DNA of 64,000 bases from CALBPI01 sp942491885 (lineage in GTDB: Bacteria > Pseudomonadota > Gammaproteobacteria > Steroidobacterales > Woeseiaceae): the NCBI GenBank assembly GCA_942491885.1, contig CALOCQ010000008.1:248001-312000 (forward strand). Reading direction: 5' to 3'. How positions within the stretch are numbered: position 1 is the stretch's first letter; each line of letters starts with the position of its first letter. Positions 33,446-42,211 of the stretch are shown here, piece after piece. The notes beneath the pieces were generated by a model. It was not told the DNA's origin. It was given only the letters and a program-made list of their open reading frames with translations, and made no database searches. The translations under genes and the position numbers were made by a program.

Positions 33446-34057
33446 CTACCCGCCGGCGACGTCCTCTGCACCGGTGTCGACACGAAGCAACCCGATCGCG
33501 ACCCCGGCCATCCAGGCAATGTAGACAATGCCGACGATGCGTTCATAGGCACCCAGCCAGCTGTCATTGACGAGGAGGATCAGTGGCACAAGCCACAGCC
33601 AGACACCGAGACAAACTGTGCTGTAAAGTCCGAGGCCGCGCGCGAGACGCGCCAGGCCTGGTTGCAGCGCTCCCATAGCCACGCCGATCATGCTGGCCAC
33701 GATCCACAACGGATCGTTGGCATTTGCGCCGGCCAGGTCCGACGTCGATGACGTCGCGAAATAGTAGGCGACGTAGACCAGTGTCGCACCGCTGGCCACG
33801 AGCAATGCGCGGCCCCATGGCCATAGTCTGCCCCGGTCCAGCCCACCGAGCGCGATGGCGAGAAACACATGTGCGCAGCCAAACAGGATCAATGCGACGG
33901 TATGAAAATCGGCCCATCGCCCGCGACTCAGCGCGCTAATGGGTGTTTGCACTGCATTTTGGCCATTGGCAAGCAACACGGCGGTGTGGGCAACGGGCAT
34001 AAGCACCGCCCCCAGTAAGGACAGAGCGATCAATACATTGCGGGTTTTTGTTTGCAT
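33446..34057 (-). CDS. DUF998 family membrane protein
   Basis: This 203-residue inner-membrane protein has about six hydrophobic helices. The pattern fits the DUF998 family: a first helix (LIALSLLGAVLMPVAHTAVLL), the loop TPISALSRGRWADFHTVALILFG, and later helices including ALLVASGATLVYVAYYF and VCLGVWLWLVPLILLV. The ISALSRG segment is the family's best-conserved loop. The function of DUF998 is unknown. GGAAGAAA precedes the ATG. Confidence 0.78.
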   Translation of the reverse strand: MQTKTRNVLIALSLLGAVLMPVAHTAVLLANGQNAVQTPISALSRGRWADFHTVALILFGCAHVFLAIALGGLDRGRLWPWGRALLVASGATLVYVAYYFATSSTSDLAGANANDPLWIVASMIGVAMGALQPGLARLARGLGLYSTVCLGVWLWLVPLILLVNDSWLGAYERIVGIVYIAWMAGVAIGLLRVDTGAEDVAGG

Positions 34058-34338
34058 GCGAGTTTCTTCCGGGAGGACGCAGAGCCGAGCATACGCGGTT
34101 TTGCTGTTTCACGGGCCTTGCATCGACAACGACATTTAACGCCGGGTGGTTGGTGCGTCGCAATTGCGGGCAATCGCTCGCGCGACCGCTAAGACGAGAT
34201 TGCTTTTCACGTCGGCGCTCATTCACCGTAAGCCGCGGCGTTTTTCTTACGCAAGAAAGTATGCGAGAGGTAGAAATTATTATTCCGCCGCGCGCAAGGG
34301 TTAGACTCCCAAATGCGATTACCGACACAGAGAAAATA

Positions 34339-35862
34339 ATGAAAAAAATAGTCATATTGCTTGCACTGCTTAGCTTACCTACGTCGCTGCTCGCGCAAGA
34401 CACTTCGGTGACTCAAGCCACACCGGTGACAGAAGAACCGCAGGCCAAGAGCTGGGTCACGGAGCAATCCGTGCGTATCGACGGCAAAACGATCAAGTAC
34501 ACGGCGACGGCCGGCACAATGCTGATGAAGAACGATCAGGCGGAACCGGTCGCTCTGTTCGGTTACACCGCCTACGTCGCACAGGCTGACAAGCCTGCAA
34601 ACCGCCCGATCATGTTTGCCTACAACGGCGGGCCCGGCTCTGCGTCGCTGTGGCTGCACATGGGTATTCTTGGCCCGCAGCGCGCTATTGTCGCGGATGC
34701 CGGTTGGACGGATAACGGCCCCTACCGACGCGTCAATAATGAGTACAGCATTCTCGATCAGGTCGACCTGGTCATGATCGACCCTGTAGGAACCGGATTC
34801 TCGCGGCCGGTTGGCGTCGGTAAAGGAGAGGATTTCTGGGGCGTCGATCAGGACATCAAGTCTGTGTCGGAGTTCATCGTCCAATACCTGACAGAAAACA
34901 AGCGCTGGGCGTCACCCAAATACATTCTCGGCGAAAGTTACGGCGGCATGCGTTCCGGCGGCGTCGCGCACTATCTTCTGACTAAACGTATGGTCGCGCT
35001 TAACGGTGTTGTATTGGTATCACCGTTCATGGAGTTCGCGACGGGCTTTTCCGGCATGGGTATTGATCTGCCGCATGTGATGTTTCTGCCGACGTTGGCG
35101 GCCACGGCAAATTATCATGATGCACTGGCGACCAAGCGCGACGATATTGCGTCGTTTATGGCTGAGGTCGGTGAGTTCGCATTGAGCGAATATGCGCCGG
35201 CGCTGCTGATGGGTAATCGTCTCAGCGACGACCAGCGACGTGCGGTTATCGCCAAGCTCTCGGCGTACACCGGGCTGTCTTCGGAATACTGGGATCGCGC
35301 CAATCTGCGGATCGATGAAGGCAGGTTCGCCAAAGAGTTGCTGCGCGACAAGGGTATTACGATCGGCCGCATCGATTCGCGCTTCTCCGGCAACATGATT
35401 AATCCTCTCGGCGAGATGATGAGCTACGACCCGATGACGACGTCCATTGGTCCCGGTTATCTCGCTGCCTTCATGGACTACTACCAGAATGAGTTGGGCG
35501 TCGAGGATGTTGGCAACTACACCGTCTTCGGCGATGTATTCGGCGTCTGGGACTGGACGCATGCGCAGCCAGATGTGCAGGGGTTCAGGTTGCCGATGCC
35601 GAATACTGCCATTGACCTGGAACACACGATGCAACAGAACCCGTCGATGCGTGTACTGGTGCAACAAGGCTATTACGATCTCGCGACACCTCATCTTGCG
35701 ACCGAGTATTTTGTCGACCATCTCGAGATTTCGGATTCGCTACGCGGCAATATCGAGATTGCTTATTATGAGGCCGGCCACATGATGTACACACACGAGG
35801 CTTCGATGCAGAAGTTCAAGCAAGATCTGGCAAGGTTCATAAGTGCAGGCGCCCCGGACTAG
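34339..35862 (+). CDS. secreted serine carboxypeptidase, peptidase family S10
   Basis: This is a predicted exported S10 peptidase that removes C-terminal residues from peptides. I start at ATG 34339, which begins a clean signal peptide (KKIVILLALLSLPTSLLAQ); the upstream open frame lacks protein character. The mature enzyme shows the S10 oxyanion segment YNGGPGSASLWLHMG, the nucleophile Ser in GESYGGMRSGG, Asp in QGYYDLATP and His in EAGHMMYTH. Its 507 residues are typical. Bacterial S10 peptidases are often periplasmic and used in peptide scavenging. A short hairpin GGCAAA-TGAT-TTTGCC spans the stop and may end transcription. The 281 bases upstream hold no supported gene. Confidence 0.9.
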   Translation: MKKIVILLALLSLPTSLLAQDTSVTQATPVTEEPQAKSWVTEQSVRIDGKTIKYTATAGTMLMKNDQAEPVALFGYTAYVAQADKPANRPIMFAYNGGPGSASLWLHMGILGPQRAIVADAGWTDNGPYRRVNNEYSILDQVDLVMIDPVGTGFSRPVGVGKGEDFWGVDQDIKSVSEFIVQYLTENKRWASPKYILGESYGGMRSGGVAHYLLTKRMVALNGVVLVSPFMEFATGFSGMGIDLPHVMFLPTLAATANYHDALATKRDDIASFMAEVGEFALSEYAPALLMGNRLSDDQRRAVIAKLSAYTGLSSEYWDRANLRIDEGRFAKELLRDKGITIGRIDSRFSGNMINPLGEMMSYDPMTTSIGPGYLAAFMDYYQNELGVEDVGNYTVFGDVFGVWDWTHAQPDVQGFRLPMPNTAIDLEHTMQQNPSMRVLVQQGYYDLATPHLATEYFVDHLEISDSLRGNIEIAYYEAGHMMYTHEASMQKFKQDLARFISAGAPD

Positions 35863-35993
35863 GCAAATGATTTTGCCGTTTGAGGTGAATACGATCATCG
35901 CCGCGGATTGTCTAGGTCCTGACCTGCCCGTGTGTTAGCGTCGGAATGGCGGAGCTGGCGCAAGAATAATCAGATAATAACCGGGAGAGGCGA

Positions 35994-36590
35994 ATGGGTG
36001 ATGTTCAGAATATTTCGCGGCGTGGTGTGCTAAAGGCAGGCGCGGGGGTATCTGCGGCATCATTGTTAAAAATCGGCGGTGCCGGATTGCTCGCGCTGAC
36101 TCAGGCCGCGTGTTCCGCAAAGGAAAAAGGCGCGGCTTTCTCGGTGCTGTCCGAAACGGAGGCACGGGATTTCGCAGCGATCGCAGCGCGAATTCTGCCG
36201 ACCACCGAGACGCCCGGGGCCACGGAGTCCGGCGTCATCTACTTTATCGACAAGGCGTTCGCAGGCGAAATGAGCAACGCGTTCGAATCAGCGCGGTCGG
36301 GACTCTCTGATTTCAATGAGCAGCTTGCACAAGCCCATCCGAAGAATGATGGCTTTTCCAGTCTGTCCGACGATGAACAGGACGCATTCCTTGAGACCCA
36401 GGAAGAGACGCAACTATTCGGCCTCGTTTGGGTAATGACCATGTTCGGTATGTTCGCCATGTCCAAGTATGGCGGCAACCGTGACAATGTCGGCTGGACG
36501 CTGATCGATTTCGACGGCGCCCATGGCGGCTGGCAGTATCCCTTCGGCCACTACGATGCTGAAGTTCATGGGGGCAGCTACGATGAATGA
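35994..36590 (+). CDS. gluconate 2-dehydrogenase subunit 3 family protein, Tat-exported
   Basis: This is the small subunit of a GMC-type membrane dehydrogenase. The N-terminus has a twin-arginine signal (SRRGVLKAG, then a hydrophobic stretch ending AACS). The mature domain (residues 45-198) shows the subunit 3 pattern: LSETEARDFAAIAARILPTTETPGATESGVIYFIDKAF, and near the end LFGLVWVMTMFGMFA and GWQYPFGHY. In this family subunit 3 helps fold and export the FAD subunit. It overlaps the GMC gene by 8 bases. A GAGAGG ribosome site precedes the ATG. Confidence 0.9.
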   Translation: MGDVQNISRRGVLKAGAGVSAASLLKIGGAGLLALTQAACSAKEKGAAFSVLSETEARDFAAIAARILPTTETPGATESGVIYFIDKAFAGEMSNAFESARSGLSDFNEQLAQAHPKNDGFSSLSDDEQDAFLETQEETQLFGLVWVMTMFGMFAMSKYGGNRDNVGWTLIDFDGAHGGWQYPFGHYDAEVHGGSYDE

Positions 36591-38250
36591 TGGCGTGAAA
36601 TTTGATCTGAGCGAACCCGTCGATTTTGCAATTATTGGTTCCGGCTCGGCCGGCGGTATTCTCGCCAAGGAGCTTTCGACCAACGGCTTCAACGTGGTCG
36701 TATTTGAGCAGGGGCCATATCGCAAGGCATCTGATTTTACCCACGACGAGCTTGGCGTGCTGTTCCGCGAGGAGCTTGCCGGCGGTGGTCCGGCCGTTTC
36801 CGGCCAGACGTTTCGCCGCGACGAGAGCGAGACGGCGAAAACGCCGGCTAACGCCGTATCGCCCGCCTATTATGCGCAGACGGTCGGCGGCAGCAGCGTT
36901 CACTACACCGGCAACTTCTGGCGGTTCCGCGAAATCGACTTCAATGAGCGCAGCGTGCTCGGTGCGATCGAGGGCACGAATTTCGCCGACTGGCCGATCA
37001 GCTATGAGGAATTGGAGCCCTACTATACGAAGGTCGACTGGGAGATCGGGATATCGGGTGCTCCCGGGCCGTTCGACTCGCCGCGCTCTAAACCCTTCCC
37101 GATGCCGCCGATGCCGATAACCTCGTCAGGCGTATTGCTCGAGCGCGGCGCGAAAAAGCTTGGCCTTATTGCCCAGCCCGAGCCGCTGGCGATCCTGTCG
37201 GAAAACTACAACGGCCGTGCCGCATGTATGGGTTGCGGGTACTGCATGTTCTACGGCTGCGAGGCCGGAGCGAAGTCTTCGACGTTGTCCGCGATGATCC
37301 CGCTCGCGGAGGCGACGGGGCGCTGTGAAATCCGTGCCGAGTCGGCGGTGTTCCGCATCGAAACGGACGATAAGGGGCGTGCCAGTGAAGTGCTGTATTA
37401 CGATCCCGACGGTAACGAGCGGTCGCAGAAGGCGAAGGCAATTATTGTCGCCGGCAACGGCGCTGAGACGCCGCGTTTGTTATTAATGTCGGCCAGTGAG
37501 ACACATCCCGACGGTTTGTCTAATGGCAGTGGCTTCGTAGGCCGCAACCTGATGTTTAACGCGCACAGTGGCGCTAACGGCGTATTCGAGCATCCGCTGA
37601 ATGATTATAAGGGCGTGCAGGTGACACGCGTTATTCACGATTTCTATGACTCGGATCCGGCTCGCGGCTTCTACGGCGGTGGCGGCATCGACGGGCGCTC
37701 GCTGTTTTCGGCAACGCCGATATTTCATGCGCTGGAAGGCATGCCGCCGGATGTGCCGTCCTGGGGTAAGGCGTTCAAGGACGAAATGGCGCACAACTTT
37801 ACGCGCCAGATGTCTGTGGTTGCCAGTACGACTTCGTTGGCGATGGATCGCAACAACATTACGCTTGATCCTGAGTCTACCGATCAGTGGGGCAGGCCGG
37901 CTATTCGCGTCACCTACAAGGATCACCCGGACGATCTTGCCACGGCGAGTTTTCTTCTGGAGCAGTCAAAGGCGTTGTTAGACGCCGCGGGGGCGAAGAA
38001 ATCCTGGCGCATGCCGGTCGGGGAGTCATCGAGCTCGCCGCACTTGCTCGGTACTTGCCGCATGGGCGACGATCCGGCGACCTCTGTTGTCGACAGCATG
38101 CATCGCAGCCATGAAGTCAGGAACCTGTTCATATGTGACGGTTCCAGCTTTGTGACGTCCGGGCGTGGCCAGCCGACGATGACCATCATGGCGCTCGCGT
38201 TCCGTGCCGCGGACCACATTACCGCCGCCGCGCGTGCCGGCGATATTTGA
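36583..38250 (+). CDS. GMC-family FAD dehydrogenase (gluconate/sugar dehydrogenase large subunit type)
   Basis: This is the FAD-containing catalytic subunit, 555 residues from ATG 36583, which overlaps the subunit 3 gene. The FAD-binding motif is FAIIGSGSAGGILAKELS near the N-terminus; the C-terminal GMC domain has HLLGTCRMGDDP with the active-site His and the terminal FICDGSSFVTSGRGQPTMTIMALAFRAADHI. A cysteine group, CMGCGYC followed by FYGC near residue 215, is placed where gluconate- and fructose-dehydrogenase-type subunits bind an iron-sulfur cluster. It has no signal of its own and would be co-exported with the Tat-carrying subunit 3. No cytochrome subunit is encoded next to it. The substrate (sugar, polyol or alcohol) is unknown. 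Confidence 0.9.
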   Translation: MNDGVKFDLSEPVDFAIIGSGSAGGILAKELSTNGFNVVVFEQGPYRKASDFTHDELGVLFREELAGGGPAVSGQTFRRDESETAKTPANAVSPAYYAQTVGGSSVHYTGNFWRFREIDFNERSVLGAIEGTNFADWPISYEELEPYYTKVDWEIGISGAPGPFDSPRSKPFPMPPMPITSSGVLLERGAKKLGLIAQPEPLAILSENYNGRAACMGCGYCMFYGCEAGAKSSTLSAMIPLAEATGRCEIRAESAVFRIETDDKGRASEVLYYDPDGNERSQKAKAIIVAGNGAETPRLLLMSASETHPDGLSNGSGFVGRNLMFNAHSGANGVFEHPLNDYKGVQVTRVIHDFYDSDPARGFYGGGGIDGRSLFSATPIFHALEGMPPDVPSWGKAFKDEMAHNFTRQMSVVASTTSLAMDRNNITLDPESTDQWGRPAIRVTYKDHPDDLATASFLLEQSKALLDAAGAKKSWRMPVGESSSSPHLLGTCRMGDDPATSVVDSMHRSHEVRNLFICDGSSFVTSGRGQPTMTIMALAFRAADHITAAARAGDI

Positions 38251-38265
38251 GTAGGAGGAAATCTG

Positions 38266-38727
38266 ATGAAGCAATTGTTACTAATCGTGTCTGTCTTGCT
38301 GTTGACCGGCTGTGTTGTCAGCGTCAACTCTGGAACGGGTGACGGCAACAGTGCGCGCTATCTGCAGGCGCCTGGTACCGAGGATATGAACCTGCCTTTC
38401 TCGAGCGCAGTGCGAGCCGGTGATACGCTGTATCTGTCAGGTCAGCTCGGCATTGTTCCGGGAACGAGCGAACTCGCCGAAGGCGGAATTGGACCGGAAA
38501 CGCTGCAGACTATGCAGAATATTTCTCGCACGCTTAATGACTTTGATTCGTCAATGGATGACGTCGTCAAGTGCACTGTCTTTCTGGCGGACATGAGCGA
38601 ATGGGCTGCGATGAATCAAGTCTACAAAACGTTCTTTCGCAATCCGCCGGCACGCAGCGCTATTGCGGCAAGCGGCCTCGCACTCGACGGGCGCGTCGAG
38701 ATTGAGTGTATTGCCTATATCGGCTGA
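38266..38727 (+). CDS. RidA/YjgF-family lipoprotein
   Basis: RidA proteins normally deaminate reactive enamine/imine intermediates in the cytosol. This copy carries a signal ending in a strong lipobox (LLLTGC) and is therefore predicted to be lipid-anchored in the periplasm. The RidA domain spans residues 33-153: FSSAVRAGDTLYLSGQLGIVPG, NISRTLNDFDSSMDDVVKCTVFLADM, NPPARSAIAASGLALDGRVEIECIAYI, including the conserved Arg in PARSAI and the Glu of VEIECIA. AGGAGG precedes the ATG. It lies 15 bases after the GMC dehydrogenase, so it probably acts with that exported enzyme. Confidence 0.9.
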   Translation: MKQLLLIVSVLLLTGCVVSVNSGTGDGNSARYLQAPGTEDMNLPFSSAVRAGDTLYLSGQLGIVPGTSELAEGGIGPETLQTMQNISRTLNDFDSSMDDVVKCTVFLADMSEWAAMNQVYKTFFRNPPARSAIAASGLALDGRVEIECIAYIG

Positions 38728-38733
38728 TGGACG

Positions 38734-38767
38734 GCCGGCTTGCCGCGATTTTTCCCGGCAGGTCGGC
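38734..38767. terminator. hairpin between convergent ridA-like gene and smpB
   Basis: GCCGGCTTGCCG (38734-38745) pairs with CGGCAGGTCGGC (38756-38767) in a 12-pair stem with two G-U wobbles and a ten-base loop. There is no T-run after it on either strand, so it is only a candidate transcription barrier for the two converging genes. Confidence 0.35.
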
Positions 38768-38785
38768 GACCCTCGTGCCGCTGGC

Positions 38786-39262
38786 CTAGCCGTGTTTTAG
38801 AATACGGCCCTTCTGGCGCTGCCAGTCGCGGTCTTTCTCATCGCGGCGTTTATCGTGCAATTTCTTACCCTTCGCGTAGCCGATAGTGATTTTGGCCTTG
38901 CCTTGCTTCCAGTGCATGTCGAGCGGCACGATTGTGTAGCCTTTGCGGTCTACAGCACCGACCAGCCGGTCGAGCTCATTGCGATGCAGCAGCAGCTTCC
39001 GGCTGCGTGAGGGCTCGGGTTTGACGTGCGTCGATGCGGTCAATAATGGCGTGATGTTGGCGTTGAACAACCATGCTTCGTTGTTGCGAAGTTGCACGAA
39101 CGCCTCGCTGATCTGGCCCTTGCCGGCGCGCAGACTCTTAACCTCCCAGCCATGCAGGACAATGCCTGCCTCGATGGTCTCTTCGATCGCATAGTCGAAT
39201 CGCGCTTTGCGATTGACGGCTATCGTATTGCTGGGTGTTTTCTTTTTGCTGGCTTTGGCCAT
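38786..39262 (-). CDS. smpB: SsrA-binding protein SmpB
   Basis: SmpB binds tmRNA and carries it to stalled ribosomes. The 158-residue protein has the family layout: NRKARFDYAIEETIEAGIVLHGWEVKSLRAGKGQISEAFV, LLLHRNELDRLVGAVDRKGYTIVPLDMHWKQGKAKITIGYAKGKKLHDKR and a basic C-terminal tail (DWQRQKGRILKHG) that enters the mRNA channel. It is on the same strand as ssrA but about 5.6 kb away; in many gammaproteobacteria the two are adjacent. Confidence 0.97.
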   Translation of the reverse strand: MAKASKKKTPSNTIAVNRKARFDYAIEETIEAGIVLHGWEVKSLRAGKGQISEAFVQLRNNEAWLFNANITPLLTASTHVKPEPSRSRKLLLHRNELDRLVGAVDRKGYTIVPLDMHWKQGKAKITIGYAKGKKLHDKRRDEKDRDWQRQKGRILKHG

Positions 39263-39458
39263 GTTGCTGCTGACGTCGTATCACTCGAATGGCCCGCTAT
39301 CATACCGCAGTCGGGCTAAAGCAATGCTGGCAACCGCCTTGCGGGGCAGCGGGATAGGGTCCATCAGGCTGACGGATCATAATTTTCGACGTCTTGTTGT
39401 CAGCGTGTCATAAATCCCGCAGTATTCACCACAAAATTCACGTTCAGGGGGAATCAAC

Positions 39459-40859
39459 GTGGTTCAAACAAACGGTACGTCCGGCGGCCGCAAGTCTTTG
39501 CATGGTCAATGGTCGTCGCGGCTTGCATTTATTATGGCCGTTACCGGCTCTGCGGTCGGGCTTGGCAACATCTGGAAATTCCCCTATGTCGTCGGTAACA
39601 ACGGCGGCAGTGCGTTCGTGCTGGTCTATCTCGCCTGTATTTTGCTGGTCGGATTACCTGTGATGATGTCGGAGATCATTCTCGGTCGCCGTGGCCGTCG
39701 CAACCCGATTGAAACCATGTCTTTGCTCGGCAGAGAGGAAGGTTCATCGGGCAAGTGGGGATGGGTCGGCGGATTGGGCGTTCTGGCCGGCGTTTTGATC
39801 CTGTCCTATTACAGTGTTATTGCTGGCTGGTCGCTCGACTACGTTATCGAAAGCCTGACCGGGTCTTTTCATAAGCAGGACGCGGCCGGCATCAGTGCGG
39901 TGTTCGGCGGGCTGACGGGCAGTTGGCCGCGCGTCATGCTGTGGCACACGCTGTTCATGGGCTTGAGTATTTTTGTTGTCGCGCGCGGTGTCGAAAAAGG
40001 GCTCGAGAGTGCGGTCCGGTTTATGGTGCCCGGTTTGCTGGCGCTGATGTTCGTCTTGTTGATTTACTCGATGACAACCGGTTACTTCATGCAAGGCGTG
40101 AAGTTTATGTTCACGCCGGATTTCTCGGCGCTGACATTCGATTCCATTCTGATCGCGCTAGGGCAGGCGTTCTTCTCATTGAGCATCGGCATGGGTGCGA
40201 TCATGGCCTATGGGGCCTACCTGCCGCAGGAAACGTCGATTACGGGTGCGTCGGTCACGGTGGTCATCGCCGATACGTCGATCGCGTTGCTGTCCGCGAT
40301 GGTGATCTTCCCGATCGTTTTTGCCAACGGACTCGAGCCGGGGCAGGGCCCGGGTCTGGTCTTCGTAACGCTGCCGTTGGCGTTCGGCAACATGGCCGGC
40401 GGCATGATCTTCGGTACGCTGTTTTTTGTTCTGTTGAGTTTCGCCGCTTTGACATCGGCGATTGGTCTGATGGAGCCGGCGGTCGCATGGATGGTTGAGC
40501 GTTTCGGCTTGACCCGTCGCGCAGCGGCTATCGTCATGGGCGGGCTAATCTGGTTTGTCGGCACGGGCACGGTATTGTCATTCAATGTCATGTCCGACGT
40601 GACATTCGGTGCCGGTACATTGTTCGACAACATCGACTATCTGACCACCAACATCATGCTTCCACTCGGCGGTGTGCTGATCACGGTATTCGCCGGTTGG
40701 GTGATGTGTGGTAATTCGTCTTCGTCCGAGCTGGGTACCAGCGGCGTGATCTTCCGGGCATGGCGATTCATGGCGCGTTATGTCGCGCCGGTCGGCGTAT
40801 TGCTTGTATTAGCGAATGGCACGGGCCTGTGGGGCTGGATCAAAAGTTTGGTGGGTTGA
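39459..40859 (+). CDS. sodium-dependent transporter, NSS family
   Basis: This is an inner-membrane Na+-coupled symporter of the neurotransmitter:sodium symporter (SNF) family, which in bacteria usually carries amino acids. The start is GTG 39459, preceded by AGGGGGAA. TM1 has the unwound Na+/substrate site GSAVGLGNIWKFPYVVGNNGGSAF. The 466-residue protein has about 12 helices, including the TM6 motif ALGQAFFSLSIGMGAIMAYGAY and the TM8 segment FAALTSAIGLMEPAVAW. The substrate is unknown. The stop overlaps the next start (TGATG), which couples it to ratA. The 196 bases upstream, shared with the divergent smpB, hold no gene. Confidence 0.92.
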   Translation: MVQTNGTSGGRKSLHGQWSSRLAFIMAVTGSAVGLGNIWKFPYVVGNNGGSAFVLVYLACILLVGLPVMMSEIILGRRGRRNPIETMSLLGREEGSSGKWGWVGGLGVLAGVLILSYYSVIAGWSLDYVIESLTGSFHKQDAAGISAVFGGLTGSWPRVMLWHTLFMGLSIFVVARGVEKGLESAVRFMVPGLLALMFVLLIYSMTTGYFMQGVKFMFTPDFSALTFDSILIALGQAFFSLSIGMGAIMAYGAYLPQETSITGASVTVVIADTSIALLSAMVIFPIVFANGLEPGQGPGLVFVTLPLAFGNMAGGMIFGTLFFVLLSFAALTSAIGLMEPAVAWMVERFGLTRRAAAIVMGGLIWFVGTGTVLSFNVMSDVTFGAGTLFDNIDYLTTNIMLPLGGVLITVFAGWVMCGNSSSSELGTSGVIFRAWRFMARYVAPVGVLLVLANGTGLWGWIKSLVG

Positions 40860-41290
40860 TGCGCAGGGTACGACGCAACGCACTGGTGCCCTACAGCGCC
40901 GACCAGATGTTCGCGCTGGTTGATGATGTGGCGGCGTATCCGGATTTTCTGCCGTGGTGCAGCCATGCGGTGGAGCATGCACGCGACGAGCAACAGGTAG
41001 AGGCAACGCTTGAGCTGAACAAGGGTGGTGTCAGCAAGCGCTTCACTACACGCAACATCCGCGTGCCGGGCGAACAACTCAACATGCAACTGGTCGATGG
41101 GCCGTTCAGCCACCTCGACGGTATCTGGTATTTTGAGCCGCTCGGCGATGAGGGCAGCAAAGTGACCCTGCGTATCGATTTTGAGTTTACATCGGTGATG
41201 GTCGGCATGATGTTCGGTAGCTTCTTCGAGCAAACCTGCAACTCACTGGTGGACGCGTTTATCAAGCGTGCCGGTCAGGTCTACGGCTGA
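40859..41290 (+). CDS. ratA: RatA/COQ10-like START-domain protein
   Basis: This 143-residue protein belongs to the START-like family that includes E. coli RatA (PasT/YfjG) and mitochondrial Coq10. It has the lipid-binding fold segments LVPYSADQMFALVDDVAAYPDFLPWCSHA, TTRNIRVPGEQLNMQLVDGPFSHLDGIWYFEPL and FTSVMVGMMFGSFFEQTCNSLVDAFIKRA. Relatives bind ubiquinone and support respiration; RatA was also proposed to affect ribosome assembly. ATG 40859 overlaps the transporter stop and the stop abuts rnfH. The order ratA-rnfH-bamE near smpB is conserved in gammaproteobacteria. Confidence 0.92.
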   Translation: MRRVRRNALVPYSADQMFALVDDVAAYPDFLPWCSHAVEHARDEQQVEATLELNKGGVSKRFTTRNIRVPGEQLNMQLVDGPFSHLDGIWYFEPLGDEGSKVTLRIDFEFTSVMVGMMFGSFFEQTCNSLVDAFIKRAGQVYG

Positions 41291-41608
41291 ATGGATCTGC
41301 TCGCAGACGATACGATCGCGATAGAGGTTGTGTGTGCCCTGCCGCAACATCAGCAGGTCATTGCACTTGCTGTCGCGCCCGGCACGACGGTGCGTGATGC
41401 CGTACGTCAGAGCGGCGTGGCCGGGCAGTTTGAAACCGTCGACATCGAGGCTTGTCAGCTAGGTGTCTGGGGTACGGTGGTCGGCGATGCTTGTGTGGTC
41501 AAAGCCGGCGATCGTGTCGAAATCTACAGGCCTCTGATCAACGATCCTCGCGAGGCGCGTATGCGTCTTGCTGCGGATGGGCAAACGATGGGGCCTTGTG
41601 CAGACTGA
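41291..41608 (+). CDS. rnfH: RnfH family protein (RatB/UPF0125)
   Basis: This small ubiquitin-like-fold protein of 105 residues is found beside ratA in many gammaproteobacteria. The family pattern is seen in IAIEVVCALPQHQQVIALAVAPGTTVRDAVRQSG, IEACQLGVWGTVV and GDRVEIYRPLINDPREARMRLA. The YRPL-DP-AR stretch is the family signature. The start codon directly follows the ratA stop. Its molecular role is not firmly known, despite the name's link to the Rnf complex. Confidence 0.93.
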   Translation: MDLLADDTIAIEVVCALPQHQQVIALAVAPGTTVRDAVRQSGVAGQFETVDIEACQLGVWGTVVGDACVVKAGDRVEIYRPLINDPREARMRLAADGQTMGPCAD

Positions 41609-41613
41609 ATGCT

Positions 41614-41634
41614 CGTGACGCGCTGAGCGTCACG
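41614..41634. terminator. hairpin between convergent rnfH and bamE
   Basis: CGTGACGC with loop GCTGA and GCGTCACG form a perfect eight-pair stem in the short gap between converging genes. No T-run follows on either strand, so intrinsic termination is uncertain. Confidence 0.4.
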
Positions 41635-41642
41635 TCGTCGGT

Positions 41643-41975
41643 TCAGTACTGATCAGGCGCGTCATCGCGCCGCTCGAGACGGGCAACCTTGCCGTCCTCG
41701 AAGTAAACGGTGAGGAACTGGCGCGTTTCCGGCTCCTGTCGTCCGATACGCACGTAGTACACGTAATCCCAGCGGTCATTATTGAAAGGGTCGTCCACCA
41801 GCGGGCTGCCGAGCAGGAATCGTACCTGGCTCGGCGTCATGCCGGCGGTGACTTGCTCTACATCCGCCGAGTCCGCGATATTGCCTTGCTGAATCGCAAG
41901 CCGGTATACGCAACCACTGGCGCTGAGCGCCAACACGATTATCGAGACCAGGCTGAGGATGCGAATCTGTTTCAT
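41643..41975 (-). CDS. bamE: outer membrane protein assembly factor BamE
   Basis: BamE is a lipoprotein of the BAM complex, which inserts beta-barrel proteins into the outer membrane. The 110-residue product has a lipoprotein signal ending SASGC and the SmpA/OmlA fold: VEQVTAGMTPSQVRFLLGSPLVDDPFNNDRWDYVYYVRIG and LTVYFEDGKVARL. It is divergent from fur across a 236-base region (41976-42211) in which I could not identify promoter or Fur-box motifs with confidence. Confidence 0.95.
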   Translation of the reverse strand: MKQIRILSLVSIIVLALSASGCVYRLAIQQGNIADSADVEQVTAGMTPSQVRFLLGSPLVDDPFNNDRWDYVYYVRIGRQEPETRQFLTVYFEDGKVARLERRDDAPDQY

Positions 41976-42211
41976 AAATAACTCTGAATATTGTGGACGC
42001 GCGTCGCGTAACGGCTGACGCTTTGGGGCTCAGCCCGGCCGACGTCACCGCTCGACGCATCTTGCTGCCGATCACCGGAGGCATCGCCCCGCGACCGCGC
42101 GCATGATACCTTAAAAGCCAGTCGGTTCGATAATGCGGCGCGAAGAATGCCGCGAGGCCGGCACGCGAATACACCTGCCGTTCCGATTTTGAATTCTGGA
42201 GAGCCCATATT

